Below the pieces are notes generated by a model that saw only the letters and a list, made by a program, of their open reading frames with translations, did no database searches and was not told where the DNA came from. 64,000 nt of DNA, from NCBI RefSeq assembly GCF_013002715.1, contig NZ_JABENB010000001.1, positions 2,108,001 through 2,172,000 of the forward strand, written 5' to 3'. Of this stretch, positions 25,939 to 34,891 are shown one piece after another. Both the position numbers and the translations under genes were made by a program. The DNA is from Flexivirga aerilata. Lineage in GTDB: Bacteria; Actinomycetota; Actinomycetes; Actinomycetales; Dermatophilaceae. Numbering within the stretch: the stretch's first letter is position 1; every line of letters begins with the position of its first letter.

Positions 25939-26776
25939 CCCCGACGCCGGGATCGACCCGCGATTCACCTTCTCCTATCAGCAGATCGGCGACCTGGCGG
26001 ACGGCCAGCGCTGGTCCACCTGGGGCGACTGCGAGCCGCTGTGCCGTGGTCCCGAGCCCTGGCCGGACTGGCTCGTCACCGATGATGCCGCCGTCGACAC
26101 CGAGCTCGGAGTCCTGAAGACCGGCAAGGAGGCCGACGTCTTCCTCGTGGAGCGGTCGGCGCCCCTCGACGACCGCAGTGTCGTGATGGCCGCCAAGCGC
26201 TACCGCGACAGCGGACACCGCACGTTCCACCGCAACGCCGCCTACACCGAGGGGCGCAAGCTGCCGCGCAAGGGAGGGCGCGACGCGCGAGCGGTCGCCA
26301 AGGGCACCGCGCACGGCCGGGCGGTCGCCGCCGGGATGTGGGCGCGCGCGGAGTGGGAGGCGATGGTCCGCCTGCATCAGGCCGGCCTGCCGGTGCCCTA
26401 TCCGGTGCAGATCGACGGCACCGAGGTGCTGATGGAGCTGGTCACCGCACCCGACGGCTCGCCGGCGCCGCGTCTCGCAGCGGCCCGGCCGACCCCGGAG
26501 TTGTTGCAATCATTGTGGATTCAGTTGTCCGAGGCGGTTGTGAGGCTGGCCGCCGCGGGTCTGGTGCACGGCGACCTGTCGGCATACAACCTGCTGGTCG
26601 CGGGTGATCGCCTGGTGGTCATCGACCTGCCGCAGGCCGTCGACGTGGTCGGCAACCCGCACGGTTTCGAGCTGCTGCACCGCGACTGCACCAATGTCGG
26701 CCGGTGGTTCACCGGCCGCGGGCTCGACGTCGACCCGGAGGAGTTGTTCGCCACCGCACTCGCGCAGGCCGTATGA
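25904..26776 (+). CDS. RIO1-family atypical serine protein kinase
   Basis: A 290-residue RIO kinase: the nucleotide loop region LKTGKEADVFLVE, the catalytic HGDLSAYNLLV and the metal-binding VIDLPQAVD are the RIO1 signatures, with the kinase occupying nearly the whole protein. RIO1 proteins act in ribosome maturation in archaea and eukaryotes; bacterial members are less studied. It follows the metY terminator and precedes a strong inverted repeat. The stop codon is embedded in a GTATGAC heptamer. Confidence 0.88.
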   Translation: MHTPHEGASQADPDAGIDPRFTFSYQQIGDLADGQRWSTWGDCEPLCRGPEPWPDWLVTDDAAVDTELGVLKTGKEADVFLVERSAPLDDRSVVMAAKRYRDSGHRTFHRNAAYTEGRKLPRKGGRDARAVAKGTAHGRAVAAGMWARAEWEAMVRLHQAGLPVPYPVQIDGTEVLMELVTAPDGSPAPRLAAARPTPELLQSLWIQLSEAVVRLAAAGLVHGDLSAYNLLVAGDRLVVIDLPQAVDVVGNPHGFELLHRDCTNVGRWFTGRGLDVDPEELFATALAQAV

Positions 26777-26830
26777 CGCGAGCCGCTCGTCTCCTAGTGC
26801 CCTGAGTCAGAAATAGAACAGGTGCGCAAC

Positions 26831-26879
26831 GGGCAAAGGTGCTGGTCAGGCGCGAAGCGACTGTCCAGCACCTTTGCCC
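26831..26879. terminator. Perfect 15-bp inverted repeat between RIO kinase and DUF4185 genes
   Basis: GGGCAAAGGTGCTGG at 26831-26845 is exactly complementary to CCAGCACCTTTGCCC at 26865-26879, with a 19-base spacer that contains its own small hairpin (CGC-GAA-GCG). It starts 54 bases after the kinase stop and ends 22 bases before the next start. It may end the kinase transcript or act as an operator over the promoter of the next gene. Confidence 0.6.
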
Positions 26880-26901
26880 GCGCCGCACTAGGGTGGGCAC
26901 C

Positions 26902-28152
26902 GTGCGAAGGCTCCGCTTCCGGGCAACTCGCGCGGCCGTGGTCGCGGCCGCGCTGCTCGGCGTCGCGGCCTGCTCGGGGCAGGTGGCATCGGCGCCGCCG
27001 AGCTTTTCCGAACGCGGCTGGGGCGGCAGCTCGCCGGCACCCAGCGGCGCCGGGCCGGGCGCGAGCAGGGCGCCGAGGCCGGTCACCGACGCGGGCGCCA
27101 TCGGCGCGGTGACCCTCCAACCCCGTTGCGGCACAGCCAAGACCGCGGGTCCGACCACGGTGCAGGGCTGGAACGAATGGGTGCACACCTTCACCCGGCC
27201 GCTGTGGCAGGCGGGCGACGTCGGCGTGACCGTCCCGCTCAGCGACGGGCGGGTGCTCTGGACCTTCGGTGACACGCTGCGGGTCGGGGAGCGACCGCGC
27301 TTCGTGGCCAACTCGATGCTGATCACGTCCGGCAACTGCACCACGCAGGTCGTCACGCCGTCGCACGGCGCGATCATGCCGGACAGCCCGACGGGCAGCG
27401 TGTGCTGGCCGTCGTCGGCGGTGGCCCGACCGCAGGGAGCCGGCGACCAGGTGCTGGTCGCCTGCTCGCGGGTGCAGCGCGGCACCAAGCACGGCCTGCT
27501 CGAGTTCAGCTACCTCGGCCTCAGCGTCGCCCGGTTCGACGTCGGGCCCGGCGGCGCCCCGGTGCTCGGCGACACTCTCGACGTGACCCCGGACAATCCC
27601 GACCAGTCGCAGGTCAACTGGGGCACCGCGATGCTCGCCGACGGCGGATATCTCTACGTCTACGGCACCCGCTCCGGCGGCACCGGCGCGGTCGGCCGCG
27701 CACTGCTCGTGGCCCGCACCACCTTCGACACGATCGGGAAGCGGTCGACCTGGCGCTACTGGGACGGCCGGTCCTGGGTCGCGGACGCGGCATCGGCGAC
27801 GCCGGTCGTGCCGAGCGCCGACGGCGTCTCGCAGTCGCTCACCGTGTCCCGGTTCGGCGCGACCTACGTCGCGGTGTCCAAGGTCGGCGGGGACTTCGGC
27901 GACAAGATCGGGCAGTGGCGCGCGACCACCCCGGTCGGGCCGTGGAAGCTCGCCGCCACCGTCCCGGTGGCGCCGAAACAGAGCGAGGCGGGGCTCAGCA
28001 TCCTCACCTACCAGCCGCTCGCGCATCCCGAGATCCCTCTGGCCAGCGGCAAACTGCTCGTGTCGATGTCCCGGCTGCCCGAGGAACTGCGCAACCTGGT
28101 GATCAACCCGCAGCTGGGGCGCCTGCGCTTCTACGAGATGCCGCGCCCCTGA
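26902..28152 (+). CDS. DUF4185-type secreted lipoprotein (predicted beta-propeller)
   Basis: About 416 residues. The N-terminus (VRRLRFRATRAAVVAAALLG then VAAC) is a lipoprotein signal; a short Ser/Pro/Gly linker follows. The rest has repeated Trp/Gly-rich blades (VLWTFGDTL, YLYVYGTRSG, STWRYWDGRSWV, IGQWRATTPVGPWK) like DUF4185 proteins, which fold as five-bladed propellers related to glycoside hydrolases. GTG at 26902 is chosen because it begins the signal peptide; TAGGGT lies ten bases upstream, so the transcript may be nearly leaderless. Role unknown, likely cell-surface glycan binding or cleavage. Confidence 0.75.
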   Translation: MRRLRFRATRAAVVAAALLGVAACSGQVASAPPSFSERGWGGSSPAPSGAGPGASRAPRPVTDAGAIGAVTLQPRCGTAKTAGPTTVQGWNEWVHTFTRPLWQAGDVGVTVPLSDGRVLWTFGDTLRVGERPRFVANSMLITSGNCTTQVVTPSHGAIMPDSPTGSVCWPSSAVARPQGAGDQVLVACSRVQRGTKHGLLEFSYLGLSVARFDVGPGGAPVLGDTLDVTPDNPDQSQVNWGTAMLADGGYLYVYGTRSGGTGAVGRALLVARTTFDTIGKRSTWRYWDGRSWVADAASATPVVPSADGVSQSLTVSRFGATYVAVSKVGGDFGDKIGQWRATTPVGPWKLAATVPVAPKQSEAGLSILTYQPLAHPEIPLASGKLLVSMSRLPEELRNLVINPQLGRLRFYEMPRP

Positions 28153-28221
28153 CGGGCACCCGGCGACGACGGCCGGCCGGGCGAATAACACCGGCGACAC
28201 GGACGTTGATCGTTTGCGACA

Positions 28222-31200
28222 ATGACAGACGTTCCCATGACTTCAGCTGACTCGACCGCGCCCGCCCGCCGCTCCCGCGGCCGCCGCCGGCGACCCGACC
28301 GCACTCGCCAGGAGACACCGGAGCAGCGCGCCGCCCGGCTCGACCGCAGGCGCGGCCTGGTGCCCGAGATCCGCTATCCCGCGGACCTGCCCGTCGTCGC
28401 GGCCCGGGAGGAGATCGCCGACGCCATACGCGATCACCAGGTGGTCGTCATCGCCGGTGAGACCGGCTCGGGCAAGACCACCCAGCTGCCGAAGATCCTG
28501 CTCGAACTCGGCCGTGGCATCGACGGGATGATCGGTCACACCCAGCCGCGCCGCATCGCCGCGCGCTCGGTCGCCGAGCGCATCGCCGAGGAGCTCGACG
28601 TGCCGCTCAGCGGGGCGATCGGCTACCAGGTGCGCTTCACCGAGCACGCCGGCAAGGACACGCTGGTCAAGGTGATGACCGACGGCATCCTGCTCGCCGA
28701 GCTCCAGCGCGACCGCGACCTGCGTCGTTACGACACGATCATCATCGACGAGGCGCACGAGCGATCGCTCAACATCGACTTCATCCTCGGCTACCTGCGG
28801 CAGCTTCTGCCGCGCCGGCCGGATCTGAAGGTGATCATCACCTCGGCGACGATCGACCCGCAGCGTTTCGCCGACCACTTCGCGACCCCGGACCATCCGG
28901 TGCCGGTCATCGAGGTCTCCGGACGCACCTACCCGGTCGAGGTGCGCTATCGCCCGCTGGTGCGCGCCGACGGCGACCAGGAGGTCGACGTCGACCAGGT
29001 CACCGGCATCACCGACGCGGTGACGGAGCTGTGGACCGAGACGCGGGGTGGAGGGGGTCCGCAGGACATCCTGGTGTTCTGTTCCGGTGAGCGGGAGATC
29101 CGCGATGCCGCCGACGCGCTCACCGCCCTGCAGTTGCCGTCGACCGAGATCCTGCCGCTCTATGCGCGGCTGTCCGCGGCGGAGCAGCACCGGGTCTTCT
29201 CCCGATCCGGCAACCGCCGAATCGTGTTGGCCACCAACGTTGCCGAGACGTCATTGACCGTGCCCGGCATCCGCTACGTCGTGGACACCGGCACCGCCCG
29301 CATCTCCCGCTACAGCCAGCGCACCAAGGTGCAGCGGCTGCCGATCGAGCCGATCTCCAAGGCGTCGGCACGACAGCGCACCGGCCGGTGCGGCCGCGTC
29401 GCCGACGGCGTGTGCATCCGCCTCTACTCCGAGGAGGACTTCGACGCGCGCCCCGACTTCACCGACCCGGAGATCCTGCGGACGTCGCTGGCGTCGGTGA
29501 TCCTGCAGATGACCTCGCTCGGTCTCGGCGACGTCGCGCGCTTCCCGTTCGTCGAGGCACCCGACGCCCGCCAGATCACCGACGGCGTGCGGCTGTTGCA
29601 GGAGCTCGGAGCCATCGAGGAGCGAGGCGCGCAGGGGCGGCGGAGACTCACGCCATACGGCCGGACGCTGGCGGCGCTGCCGATCGACCCGCGTCTGGCG
29701 CGCATGCTGATCGCCGCTGCCGAGAACGGCGCCCTGCGCGAGGTGCTGGTCATCGTCGCGGCGCTGTCGATCCAGGACCCGCGGGAGCGGCCCGCCGACG
29801 CGCAGGCGCAGGCCGACCAGGCGCATGCCCGCTTCAAGCACGAGACCAGTGACTTCCTGACCCTGCTCAACCTCTGGCGCTATCTCAAGGAGCAGCGAAA
29901 GACGCTGTCCAGCAGTGCTTTTCGCCGGATGTGCAAGCGCGAATACCTGCACTACCTCCGCGTGCGCGAGTGGCAGGATCTGCACACCCAGCTGCGGCAG
30001 GCGGCCAAGCAGCAGGGCCTGACCGCCAGCGACAACCCGGCCGGCGAGGACGCGATCCACCAGGCGATCCTGGCCGGGTTGCTGTCCCAGATCGGGCTGC
30101 GCGACCCCGACAAGCGCGACTACCAGGGCGCTCGCGGAGCGCGCTTCTCGATCCAGCCCGGCTCGACCCTCTTCCGGCGCCAGCCGGACTTCGTCATGGC
30201 CGCCGAACTCGTGGAGACCACCCGCCTCTGGGCACGCACCAACGCGCGCATCGACCCGGTGTGGGCCGAGCAACTCGGCGGCCATGTGGTCAAAAGGCAA
30301 TATGCAGAGCCACATTGGTCGCGCAAGCGGGGGAACGCGATGGCGGCCGAGCGGGTCACCCTGTATGGCGTGCCGCTCGTCGCCGGGCGACCGGTCTCCT
30401 ACGCCAAGGTCGACCCCGAAGCCGCGCGCGAGATCTTCATCCGCAGCGCACTGGTCGAAGGCGACTGGGAGACCCGGCATGCGTTCTTCCGCGACAACCG
30501 GCAGCTCGTCGCCCGCATCGCCGACCTCGAGGCGCGCGCCCGCCGGCGCGACCTGCTGGTCGGTGACGAGGAGCTCTTCGACTTCTACGATCAGCGCATC
30601 CCCGCATCCGTAGTATCCGCAGCGCATTTCGACACCTGGTGGAAGAAGGAGTCGCGCGAGCGGCCGGAGCTGCTGACGCTCACCGAGGACGTGCTGCTCC
30701 GCGAGGACAGCGAAGCGGTCGACGCCCGCGACTACCCGAAGACGTGGCGGCAGGGCGGGCTGAAGCTGCGGCTCACCTACCAGTTCGAGCCGGGTGCCGA
30801 CGCCGACGGCGTGACCGTTCACCTGCCGATCGAGCAGCTCAACCAGATCGAGGACACCGGCTTCGACTGGCTGGTGCCGGGTGTGCGCGAAGAGCTCGTC
30901 ACCGCGCTCATCAAGTCGCTGCCGAAGGCGACCCGCCGCAACTTCGTGCCGGCGCCCGATCACGCGCGCCGGGTGTTGCCCGACCTCGACCCTGAGGCCG
31001 GCCCCATCACCGAGGAGCTCGCCCTCGCCCTGCAGGCACAGACGCGGGTGCGGGTGCCGTCCGACGAGTGGGACTGGGCCAGGGTGCCGGACCACCTGCG
31101 GATGACCTTCCGCGTCGAGGACACCCGCGGCCGCCGGCTCGGCGAGGGCAAGGACCTGGCCGCGCTGCAGGAGCAACTCGCCGGCCGCGTGCGCGGAGCG

Positions 31201-32103
31201 ATGTCCCAGGCCGCGTCGTCGATCGAACGAAAAGGCTTGAAAACCTGGGAGATCGGTGAGCTGCCCGCTACCTTCGAGCAGCGTCGCGGCCGCCGCACGG
31301 TGCAGGGATTTCCGGCTCTGGTCGATCAGGGTGACACGGTCGCGCTGCAGGTGGTGCCGACCGAGTCCGAGCGCGACCACGTCACGCGGTCGGGCATCCG
31401 GCGGCTGATCCTGCTCAATGTCGACGTGCCCTGGAAGCGCATCCAGGGGTTGTTCACCAACGCGCAACGCCTCGCGCTGGGCAACAATCCGCACGGCAGC
31501 ATGCCCGCCCTGATGGACGACGTGCTCGCCGCGGCCGTCGACGACATCGTCGCCCGGGACCTGCCCGGCGGCACGGTCCGCAACCAGGACCAGTTCGACG
31601 AGGCGCTCCGGGTCGTGCGGCAACAGCTTGCGCCGCGCGTGGTGCAGGCGGTCGAGCTGGTGGCACCCGCGCTCGACGACGCCCGCAGGGTGCGGCTCGC
31701 CCTCGACGGGCTCACACAACCGTCGGTCGCGCAGCTGAAGCGCGAGCTCGAGCTGCAGTACGCCGCGCTCATCGGTCCCGGCTTCGTCGCCCGGACCGGC
31801 CTCGCCCGGCTGCGCGACCTCGACCGCTACCTGCGGGCGATGCTCGAACGCATCGACAAGGCGCCGTCCGACCTCGGCCGCGACCGGCAACGCGCCGAGG
31901 AGGTCTCGGCGGTCGAGGCCGAACGCCAGAAGGTGCTGGCCGGGCTGCCCGCCTCCCGTCATACCGATGCGGACGTGGTGGACCTGCGCTGGCAGATCGA
32001 GGAACTGCGGGTCAGCCTCTTCGCCCAGCGCCTCGGCACCCCACGGCCGGTGTCGCCCAAGCGGATCTTCAAGGCGATGGACCTGGTCGAGGACGCCGGC
32101 TGA
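28222..32103 (+). CDS. hrpA: ATP-dependent RNA helicase HrpA
   Basis: A 1293-residue DEAH-box helicase of full HrpA length. Motif I is GETGSGKTTQLPK, motif II DEAHERS, motif III SAT (TSATID), motif VI QRTGRCGR; the helicase-associated, OB and C-terminal DUF3418 regions follow, with the family's EDTRGRRLGEGKDL near residue 970. HrpA unwinds RNA and in E. coli resolves stalled ribosomes. The first 40 residues are basic and disordered. ATG at 28222 or 28237 could start the protein. It stands upstream of the PAC2 gene with a 106-base gap. Confidence 0.94.
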   Translation: MTDVPMTSADSTAPARRSRGRRRRPDRTRQETPEQRAARLDRRRGLVPEIRYPADLPVVAAREEIADAIRDHQVVVIAGETGSGKTTQLPKILLELGRGIDGMIGHTQPRRIAARSVAERIAEELDVPLSGAIGYQVRFTEHAGKDTLVKVMTDGILLAELQRDRDLRRYDTIIIDEAHERSLNIDFILGYLRQLLPRRPDLKVIITSATIDPQRFADHFATPDHPVPVIEVSGRTYPVEVRYRPLVRADGDQEVDVDQVTGITDAVTELWTETRGGGGPQDILVFCSGEREIRDAADALTALQLPSTEILPLYARLSAAEQHRVFSRSGNRRIVLATNVAETSLTVPGIRYVVDTGTARISRYSQRTKVQRLPIEPISKASARQRTGRCGRVADGVCIRLYSEEDFDARPDFTDPEILRTSLASVILQMTSLGLGDVARFPFVEAPDARQITDGVRLLQELGAIEERGAQGRRRLTPYGRTLAALPIDPRLARMLIAAAENGALREVLVIVAALSIQDPRERPADAQAQADQAHARFKHETSDFLTLLNLWRYLKEQRKTLSSSAFRRMCKREYLHYLRVREWQDLHTQLRQAAKQQGLTASDNPAGEDAIHQAILAGLLSQIGLRDPDKRDYQGARGARFSIQPGSTLFRRQPDFVMAAELVETTRLWARTNARIDPVWAEQLGGHVVKRQYAEPHWSRKRGNAMAAERVTLYGVPLVAGRPVSYAKVDPEAAREIFIRSALVEGDWETRHAFFRDNRQLVARIADLEARARRRDLLVGDEELFDFYDQRIPASVVSAAHFDTWWKKESRERPELLTLTEDVLLREDSEAVDARDYPKTWRQGGLKLRLTYQFEPGADADGVTVHLPIEQLNQIEDTGFDWLVPGVREELVTALIKSLPKATRRNFVPAPDHARRVLPDLDPEAGPITEELALALQAQTRVRVPSDEWDWARVPDHLRMTFRVEDTRGRRLGEGKDLAALQEQLAGRVRGAMSQAASSIERKGLKTWEIGELPATFEQRRGRRTVQGFPALVDQGDTVALQVVPTESERDHVTRSGIRRLILLNVDVPWKRIQGLFTNAQRLALGNNPHGSMPALMDDVLAAAVDDIVARDLPGGTVRNQDQFDEALRVVRQQLAPRVVQAVELVAPALDDARRVRLALDGLTQPSVAQLKRELELQYAALIGPGFVARTGLARLRDLDRYLRAMLERIDKAPSDLGRDRQRAEEVSAVEAERQKVLAGLPASRHTDADVVDLRWQIEELRVSLFAQRLGTPRPVSPKRIFKAMDLVEDAG

Positions 32104-32209
32104 CCGGCGCGGCGCGGGGCCACCCCGGCGCATCGGCAGGGCCCTCGGGAATCCCCGCCGAGCTCGCCGCGTTGGCGAAGGTAAGACACCGATTTTCAGG
32201 GAGTATGCC

Positions 32210-33187
32210 GTGCAAGACCCACGAGAGCTCTACCAGCTCGAGACCGACACCCACGCCAGCGCGCTCGGTGCGCACACGATGGTGGTCTCGCTGGGTGGCC
32301 TGATCGACGCCGGCAACACCCAGAAGCTGATCACCGCGCACCTGCTCGGCTCGCTGGAGCACACGGTCGTCGCGTCGTTCGACGTGGACCAGTTGCTGGA
32401 CTACCGCGGCCGCCGGCCGGCGATGACCTTCGACCGCGACCACTTCAGCGACTACGACGACCCGTCGATGCTGCTCTACCGGATGGTCGACGCCGAGGGC
32501 ACCCCGTTCTACCTGCTGGCCGGGCCCGAGCCGGACTACCAGTGGGAGCGGGTCATCGAGGCCATCCGGCAGCTGGTGCGCCGTCTCGGCATCCAGCTGG
32601 TGGTGAGCGTGCAGGGCATCCCGATGGGCGTGCCGCACACGCGCCCGGTCGGCATCACCCAGCACGCGAGCAACCCGTCGCTGATCCCCGGCAACGACGC
32701 CGCCTTCGGCATGATCCAGATCCCGGGGTCGCTCGACTCCCTGATGCACCTGCGGCTCGGCGAATCCGGCATCGACACAGTCGGATTCGCCGTCCACGTG
32801 CCGCACTACCTGGCTCAGATGGACTTCGGCGACGCCGCCGTTGCCGGGCTGCGCGCGGTGACCGGGCTCACCGGACTCGACCTGCCGATGACGGAGCTGT
32901 CCGCACTCGCCGGCCTGCACCGCGCCGAGATCGAGCGGCAGGTCGCCGACAGCGACGAGGTGGGCGATGTCGTGCACGGCCTGGAGGAGCAGTACGACGC
33001 CTTCACCGAGGGGCTGAAGCGGCAGAGTCTGCTCGCCACCGAGCTCGCGGAGCTGCCGAGCGCGGACGAGATCGGCGCCGAGCTCGAGCAGTTTTTGGCC
33101 GAGGAAACCGCCGAGGAAGGCACGGAGGAGACCGCTCCGGAAGCCGACGCCGCGTCCGAGGACGAGGGCCCCGACTTCCTGCGCTGA
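32210..33187 (+). CDS. PAC2 family protein (proteasome-assembly-chaperone-like)
   Basis: A 325-residue actinobacterial PAC2 protein: LGAHTMVVSLGGLIDAGN at the start, GIPMGVPHTRP, then IPGSLDSLMHLRLGE and AVHVPHYLAQMDFGDAA. The C-terminus is an acidic tail (about 30 residues, mostly Glu/Asp). The family is related to eukaryotic proteasome assembly chaperones and forms trimers; its bacterial role is unclear. I chose GTG at 32210, preceded by CAGGGAG. It converges on the DNA polymerase gene with four bases between the stops. Confidence 0.88.
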   Translation: MQDPRELYQLETDTHASALGAHTMVVSLGGLIDAGNTQKLITAHLLGSLEHTVVASFDVDQLLDYRGRRPAMTFDRDHFSDYDDPSMLLYRMVDAEGTPFYLLAGPEPDYQWERVIEAIRQLVRRLGIQLVVSVQGIPMGVPHTRPVGITQHASNPSLIPGNDAAFGMIQIPGSLDSLMHLRLGESGIDTVGFAVHVPHYLAQMDFGDAAVAGLRAVTGLTGLDLPMTELSALAGLHRAEIERQVADSDEVGDVVHGLEEQYDAFTEGLKRQSLLATELAELPSADEIGAELEQFLAEETAEEGTEETAPEADAASEDEGPDFLR

Positions 33188-33191
33188 GGCG

Positions 33192-34850
33192 TCAGTCCTT
33201 CGCCTCCGACCACCGGTTGACGACGCGCAGGTCGGCGACGAAGCGCACCGGCGCCCCGCCGGACCACCGACGGGCGGCCGCCTGCAGGGCGTCCCGCACC
33301 GCAGCCGCCGCGGCGTCGGCGCGCTCCTGCGGTGCATGCACCAGGAGTTCGTCGTGCAGGCAGAGCACCACCTCGGCGCCCAACGGCCGCAACGCATCGC
33401 GCACGGTGAGCGCCCACGCCTTGAACAGCTCGGCAGCAGCGCCCTGCACCACGGCGTTGCGGGTGAACCGGCCGACCGCCCGCCGGTGCACCTGCTCGTC
33501 GGCCTCGGTCACCGGCACGACCCGGCCGCCGTAGGTCGTGACCGGCTCGCCGGCCTCACCGCGCTGTGCGGCGGCGCGCAGATAGGCCATCGCCTGCGGG
33601 TAGGTGCGATCCATCCGGCGCAGCGCCTCGGCCGCCGGCCCGGACGTCTGCCCGTACATCGCCGCCAGCACCGCGATCTTCGCCGCCGGTCGCTCCAGGT
33701 TGAGCTGCCGCGCGACGGTCGCGTAGAGGTCGTCGTCGGCGGTGGCCCGGGCGAAGGCGGGATCACCGGAAACCACTGCCAGCACTCGCGGTTCGACCTG
33801 GCCGAGGTCCGCCCGCACCAGCACGTGGCCGTCCGCCGCGGCAACCCCGGGGCGCAGGGGAGTGGGCAGGCTGTGCAGTCCGGCCCCGGCCGTCATGCGG
33901 CCGGCGCCTCCGTCGCATGCGGTCCACGGCCCGCGCAACCGGTCGTCCGCGCCGACGTGCGTGTCCAGCCACTGCCAGCCGTAGGTCGTGGCGATCCGCT
34001 CGTCCTTGCGCCAGTCGAGCAGCGCGCCGACCACCGGGTGGGTGTCCCGGTAGGGCTCGAGATGCCAGGCGCGGGTGTCGTCGACCTGCACTCCCAGCGA
34101 CCGCAACAGGTCTCGCACCTGAGCCGGGTTGCGCAGGTCGATCGTGGACCTGCCGGGCAGCAGGTCGAGCACGGCACGGTCGCGCTCCGCGCGGATGCGT
34201 CGCGCGTGGCCTTCGTCGGTCGGCCGCGGACCCGCGTGCTCACCGATCAGCCGCTCCAGCGTGGACCGGTCGATCGGCAGCCCGTGCCGTGTGAGCTCGA
34301 CGCAGAGGAGCGCAGCCCCCGACTCGCTCGCGCCGGTCGCCGGCCCGCGCTCGCGAGCGGCCAGCAACCGCAGCTGTTTTCGCGCGACGGTGAGTGCCAG
34401 CCGGGCGTAGTCGACGAGGTTGTCCCGCTGCCAATGCGGTTGCAGACACACCGGATTGAGATATCCGTCGGCCCGGACGGCGACGCTGTCGTCGTCGATG
34501 ACGTCGAAGAGATCGTCCGACCGTCGCGCCGGCACGCCCTCGATGTCGAGGCCGTGCGCGACCGCCCACACCCGGTCGGGGGAAGCGTCGAAACCACCGA
34601 CCAGCAGCCGGTGCGCCTCGGCGAGATCCCAGCAACGGTGCACGAATCCGCCGGCAGCCACCACTGGTGAGACGGCGCCCGCGGCGTCCCACCAGACCCA
34701 GCGCGGCGGCTCTCCGGCAGCCTGCTCGGCCCGCTGCATGGCGGCGGCCAACTCCTCGGGCGTTCCTGCGAGCTGCACCCCGTCGTCGCCCACGATCACG
34801 CCGTGCCGGCCCGCCGGGTCGAAGGCGACGGCATACAGCAAGCCCCGCAC
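33192..34850 (-). CDS. Family A DNA polymerase with N-terminal 3'-5' exonuclease-like domain
   Basis: About 552 residues. The polymerase half has motif A as RADLGQVEPRVLAVVSGD, motif B in AAKIAVLAAMYG and motif C as LHDELLVH, all with the expected acidic residues. The N-terminal 200 residues are a degenerate exonuclease-like part; there is no 5' nuclease domain, unlike PolA. Such short actinobacterial enzymes are annotated bifunctional 3'-5' exonuclease/polymerase and probably serve repair. The start is uncertain: GTG at 34850 fits the conserved beginning, but it lies inside a stable hairpin and lacks a ribosome site; a TTG six bases upstream or a CTG at the end of the previous gene are alternatives. 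Confidence 0.85.
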   Translation of the reverse strand: MRGLLYAVAFDPAGRHGVIVGDDGVQLAGTPEELAAAMQRAEQAAGEPPRWVWWDAAGAVSPVVAAGGFVHRCWDLAEAHRLLVGGFDASPDRVWAVAHGLDIEGVPARRSDDLFDVIDDDSVAVRADGYLNPVCLQPHWQRDNLVDYARLALTVARKQLRLLAARERGPATGASESGAALLCVELTRHGLPIDRSTLERLIGEHAGPRPTDEGHARRIRAERDRAVLDLLPGRSTIDLRNPAQVRDLLRSLGVQVDDTRAWHLEPYRDTHPVVGALLDWRKDERIATTYGWQWLDTHVGADDRLRGPWTACDGGAGRMTAGAGLHSLPTPLRPGVAAADGHVLVRADLGQVEPRVLAVVSGDPAFARATADDDLYATVARQLNLERPAAKIAVLAAMYGQTSGPAAEALRRMDRTYPQAMAYLRAAAQRGEAGEPVTTYGGRVVPVTEADEQVHRRAVGRFTRNAVVQGAAAELFKAWALTVRDALRPLGAEVVLCLHDELLVHAPQERADAAAAAVRDALQAAARRWSGGAPVRFVADLRVVNRWSEAKD

Positions 34851-34869
34851 CGGCAACGGGTGCGGGGCT
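34841..34869. terminator. 11-bp perfect stem-loop between the prion-like gene and the polymerase gene
   Basis: AGCCCCGCACC (34841-34851) pairs exactly with GGTGCGGGGCT (34859-34869), loop of seven. On the minus strand it follows the stop of the membrane-protein gene by 22 bases and covers the probable polymerase start codon. It could terminate the upstream transcript or hide the polymerase start. Confidence 0.55.
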
Positions 34870-34891
34870 CGCGGTGTGGTGCGGGCTTCGG

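Noticed and set aside
29251..32133. A 960-codon minus-strand frame opposite hrpA
   Set aside because: The plus strand carries full-length HrpA with all helicase motifs; the antisense frame has no recognisable domain or ribosome site.
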